Assembly (NCBI GenBank): GCA_045807785.1
Contig: JBJMGS010000196.1
Coordinates: 1 to 15,906 of the forward strand
Reading direction: 5' to 3'
Length of the DNA: 15,906 nt
Source: JAIVGV01 sp045807785
GTDB taxonomy: Bacteria > Acidobacteriota > Blastocatellia > Pyrinomonadales > Pyrinomonadaceae
Below are positions 13,391-15,906 of the stretch, piece after piece. Numbering within the stretch: the first letter of the stretch is position 1; each line of letters starts with the position of its first letter. The notes below the pieces were generated by a model, which worked only from the letters and a program-made list of their open reading frames with translations, was not told where the DNA came from and did no database searches. Both the position numbers and the translations under genes were made by a program.

Positions 13391-14461
13391 CTAGTTGATC
13401 GGGATGGTAACGACGGTCGAGCCGGCTTTGCCGGGGGTGAAGTGGCGCGAGCGCGCGACGCGCACCGCCGTGGCGGCGTAGGCTTCCGCGCCGGGGCTCG
13501 TGCCGATGGCCGCGGCTTGCGTGACGCGCCCCGCCTCGTCGTAGCTGATCTGGACGCGCACGGTCTTAGCGCCCGTGGGCGTCGTCGTGGCGGGCTTGGG
13601 CGCGGTTGTCGTCAGGGTCTGATCCTGCGCGGCGTTCTTAGCGGCTTCCTCGCGCTGCTTGCGCGCACGTTCGCGCGCGTCGCGTTGTTGCTGCTCGCGC
13701 CGCGCGGCGTCATCGGTCGTCGCCGCGTCGGTTGCGCTCGCGTCTACAGGGGCGGTGGCCGTCTCGCTCGCGGGAGTTTCGACGGGCGCCTCGACGGGCG
13801 CGGACGCCTGCTGCGGCGTCGGGACGGCGGCGGGCGCTTCCTTCGAGCGCGAGAGGCGTCGGCTGACGGGGATGGCGGCGACGGCGCAGACGAGCACGAG
13901 CGCCGCGACGACGCCCGCGACCATCGCCTTGCTTCTGCCGCCGCCCGAAGCCTCGACCGTCATCGAGAGCGGCGTGAACGCGGCCGTGTCCCGTTCCTGC
14001 TTGTCCGCAGGAGCCTTCGCGGCTTCCGTTTGCGCGGCGTCTGCTTGGGCCGCCGCGACTTCTTTGCCCTTCGCCTCTTCGAGACAGGAGAGGTAATCGA
14101 GCGTCGCCTCGTCAACCTCTTCCTCCCCGACGAAGGCGTCGAACTCCGGCATCACGCCCTCGTCGATGCGGCGCAGACCTTCGAGGACGACGCTCGCCCA
14201 GGAGTCGTTGATCGTGCGGCGCGAGGAGTTCATCCCGGCGCTGAAGTCGAAGGCGGCGGAGGGGAGGGTGAGCGCGAAGAAGACCGCGTCCTTGCCGTTG
14301 AGCGTGCCGACCTTGGCGTCAACCAGTTCGCCCTCCTTGATGAAGAAGACGCCGGGGGCGAGGGCGTAGTCCACTTTGAGCCGACCCGTCTTGCGCTGGT
14401 TGCAGAAAAACTCGATCAGTTCGCTCAGGTGAAGATCGCTCAACTGTCCGTTCATTGACAT
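13391..14461 (-). CDS. DUF4388 (PATAN)-transmembrane-TonB-C fusion protein
   Basis: The 356-residue protein has three parts. The N-terminal DUF4388/PATAN domain (about 1-110) opens MNGQLSDLHLSELIEFFCNQRKTGRLKV and continues FFIKEGELVDAKVG and DAVFFAL. It is predicted cytoplasmic. A helix at 179-199 crosses the membrane. A long Ala/Pro/Thr-rich linker with a charged RERARKQREEA-like section (about 205-300) leads to a TonB-C/AgmX-like domain (about 300-356): VRVQISYDEAGRVTQAAAIG...ARSRHFTPG. The PATAN domain is a known sensor/adaptor fold in Acidobacteria and myxobacteria, linked to motility and signalling in the latter. The TonB-like end is periplasmic. I infer a trans-envelope relay. Start ATG 14461 has only a weak ribosome site; an in-frame ATG at 14455 is the alternative. 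Confidence 0.87.
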   Translation of the reverse strand: MSMNGQLSDLHLSELIEFFCNQRKTGRLKVDYALAPGVFFIKEGELVDAKVGTLNGKDAVFFALTLPSAAFDFSAGMNSSRRTINDSWASVVLEGLRRIDEGVMPEFDAFVGEEEVDEATLDYLSCLEEAKGKEVAAAQADAAQTEAAKAPADKQERDTAAFTPLSMTVEASGGGRSKAMVAGVVAALVLVCAVAAIPVSRRLSRSKEAPAAVPTPQQASAPVEAPVETPASETATAPVDASATDAATTDDAARREQQQRDARERARKQREEAAKNAAQDQTLTTTAPKPATTTPTGAKTVRVQISYDEAGRVTQAAAIGTSPGAEAYAATAVRVARSRHFTPGKAGSTVVTIPIN

Positions 14462-14524
14462 GCTTGTTCTCTTTCGTCCGTCGAGGTGGTGGGCCTGGCG
14501 CAGCGCGCGCGCACGTGCCGCGTG

Positions 14525-15634
14525 TTAGAGAGTGAAGTTGTAGTTGATCGTGCCGGTCATCTTCACCGGCTGGCCGGAGAGTAGCGCGGGCGTGAACCTC
14601 GCCGCCATCGCGGCACGCTCGGCGGCCTGGCGCAGCATGTCAGGGCCGCTCACGGCCTTCGCCGCGATGACCCTGCCCGAGACGTCGATCACGACCTCGA
14701 CGACGACCAGCCCGGTCGTGCGCGCGCGCTTGGCGATTTCCGGGTAGAGCGGCGGCGGCAGACTCACCGCCTTGCCGTTCAGGACGCCGCCGGAGACGGG
14801 ACGCACCGGCGCTTTCGCCGCGAGCACGGGCGGCGGCAGATCGTCGTCAGCCTTGACCGTGGGCGCGCTCGCGCCGGTCGCGACGCTCATGTTCGGCGCG
14901 TTGAGCGCGCCCGCGCTCGGCGCGTGCGACTTCAACACGGCGTCGGGCAGCGCCACGACATGCTTCGGCGCGGGTGCCTGCGCGACCGTCTGCGGCTTGG
15001 GCGCGGCACTCGTGTTCGTCGCGTTGGCGCTCGGCGCGGGCGTGCTCAACGCGCTCGTGTTCGGCGCTTGGCCGGGCTGGAGTTTCTTCGCCACCGAGTC
15101 TTCGAGGTAGTAGCTGATGTAGCGGAGTGTGACTTCGGTCGGCTCGAAGCTCGTCTTGCCGTTCTCGATGACGGCGACCGAGGTGAGCATCTTCGTCCAG
15201 TTGCCCACGGCGTCGAAATCGTAGTCGTACTTCTCCTTGCTCATCACCGACCCGTCCGCGTTGAAGAGCGTCATCTCGACGATGTTGCCGCGCTCGTCGT
15301 ACTTGTAAACCTCTTTGCCCGTGAGCGAGCCGCCCGCCGAGAGGAAGTAGGCGGTGTCGATCTTCGTGCCCTTCATGTCGTAGGTCGCCGTCTCCAGCAC
15401 ACTGTGCTGACCTTCGACCAGCTTGCCCTCCTTGGGGACGAGCTTGGCGTTCTCGGTGCGGATGCGGCGCACGGGCCCCTGCAAGCCGTCGCGGTCGCGG
15501 TCGTTCTCGGCGCGCGCCGAGGCGAGCACGGAGACGGGCGCGGCTGACTGCGCGCGGGCGTGCGCGGCGAGGAGCGGGAGCGCTGCTGCCGCTGCGGCGA
15601 ATGAGAGAAGGAGTTGGGAGGTTTGTCTGCGCAT
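14525..15634 (-). CDS. Exported energy-transducer TonB-C protein with YD-like repeats
   Basis: Signal sequence at about 1-28 (MRRQTSQLLLS...ARA), chosen start ATG 15634 with GGAGTG ahead; the frame extends upstream to 15898 but that part is Arg-rich shadow sequence. Residues 50-175 have tyrosine- and glycine-rich strands, YKYDERGNIVEMTLFNADGS and YDYDFDAVGNWTKM, resembling RHS/YD-type repeats. A long Pro/Ala/Asn/Thr linker (about 185-285) leads to a TonB-C domain (about 290-369): YPEIAKRARTTGLVVVEVVIDVSGRV, then ARFTPALLSGQPVKMTGTINYNF. There is no transmembrane anchor beyond the signal sequence, so energy coupling through ExbBD is doubtful; it may be a periplasmic or surface protein. The gene lies 63 bases upstream of the DUF4388 fusion gene. 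Confidence 0.88.
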   Translation of the reverse strand: MRRQTSQLLLSFAAAAAALPLLAAHARAQSAAPVSVLASARAENDRDRDGLQGPVRRIRTENAKLVPKEGKLVEGQHSVLETATYDMKGTKIDTAYFLSAGGSLTGKEVYKYDERGNIVEMTLFNADGSVMSKEKYDYDFDAVGNWTKMLTSVAVIENGKTSFEPTEVTLRYISYYLEDSVAKKLQPGQAPNTSALSTPAPSANATNTSAAPKPQTVAQAPAPKHVVALPDAVLKSHAPSAGALNAPNMSVATGASAPTVKADDDLPPPVLAAKAPVRPVSGGVLNGKAVSLPPPLYPEIAKRARTTGLVVVEVVIDVSGRVIAAKAVSGPDMLRQAAERAAMAARFTPALLSGQPVKMTGTINYNFTL

Positions 15635-15906
15635 GGGTTTCACTCCGAAAAAGAGATTTGCTTTGCGAGGCTCGCGCCTGCCGACAGCCCGTGACCTGCT
15701 TTCGCCCTGCGGCGGGGGCGTAAGCGGGACGACACGGCGGCGGCGCGTGCGCGTCCGAGCGCGAGAAGGCGCTCGCTGACGAGAGCGACGGTGAGGGCGC
15801 TTTTTAACGATTCGGTTGTCTGTAGAGGTTGCGGCGACCCGAGGGGCGTGTTGTAGGTCGGGGCGTCGGTGGAACTTACGGTCAGTCCCGGCTGTCAAGT
15901 GATCCC
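15635..15906. other. Upstream region of the TonB-C gene
   Basis: No gene is seen here. The frames present are Arg-rich shadows. Read on the minus strand it contains a TTGACA-like box (15898-15893) with a 14-base spacing to TAAGTT (15878-15873). That spacing is too short for a standard promoter, so I give it little weight. It is the probable promoter and leader region of the gene at 15634. Confidence 0.4.

Noticed and set aside
13442..14458. Long plus-strand frame across the DUF4388 gene
   Set aside because: Arg/Gly-rich antisense shadow; the minus-strand frame has domains and a membrane helix.
15635..15898. Upstream extension of the TonB-C frame
   Set aside because: Arg-rich shadow-like residues precede a clear signal sequence that starts at 15634 with GGAGTG ahead.
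15873..15898. TTGACA-like box as a promoter for the TonB-C gene
   Set aside because: The best downstream -10-like match is only 14 bases away and weak.

Overview
The window is a GC-rich bacterial chromosome segment, most likely from Acidobacteriota and perhaps class Blastocatellia. That assignment is inferred from gene content: an Asn/Thr/Ala-rich lipoprotein, a DUF4388 (PATAN)-TonB fusion, a periplasmic TonB-C protein, an ARPP-1/DUF6569 protein, and a CocE-type hydrolase beside an S41 protease. No rRNA, tRNA or CRISPR array was seen.

Layout. Positions 1-729 hold two minus-strand genes joined by an ATGA overlap: a DUF6788-type Cys-cluster protein and an unrecognised gene that runs off the left edge. 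An AT-richer gene-free stretch follows (about 730-1284), with an AT-rich palindrome at 1068-1117; this end looks like accessory DNA. From 5883 down to 1347 a minus-strand series encodes a DUF84 inosine/xanthosine triphosphatase, thymidine kinase, an ARPP-1 exported protein, a LolA/LppX-like lipoprotein and a membrane-anchored protein of unknown fold. It ends in a strong hairpin. On the plus strand, 6133-8688 encodes a short LeuA-like DRE-TIM metallolyase and an M20 peptidase. The M20 gene converges on an AraC-family regulator (minus, 8685-9722), sharing a TTAA that gives both stop codons. The regulator diverges from a CocE/NonD hydrolase, followed by an S41 protease. A bidirectional terminator separates these from two minus-strand TonB-domain genes.

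Main novelty. Five gene junctions carry inverted-repeat elements whose arms are 7-bp tandem repeats: about 3167-3250, 4451-4552, 5182-5306, 7354-7443 and 11874-11930. Three share related loops, so they are a dispersed family and not chance simple repeats. They lie against gene ends, and in thymidine kinase, DUF84 and CocE the stop codon lies in or overlaps the repeat. They resemble in style the heptameric STRR repeats of cyanobacteria and the REP elements that follow stop codons in enterobacteria.

Second signal. The AraC/CocE divergent region contains a 20-bp direct repeat at exactly 21-bp spacing (9824-9843 and 9845-9864). This is the geometry expected of tandem half-sites for an AraC-family regulator, and it suggests local control of the CocE gene, the regulator itself, or both.

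Functional reading. Tdk and DUF84 concern nucleotide salvage and clean-up. The LeuA-like enzyme, M20 peptidase, CocE hydrolase and S41 protease suggest acyl, peptide and amino-acid metabolism partly at the envelope. The two TonB-domain proteins point to trans-envelope coupling.
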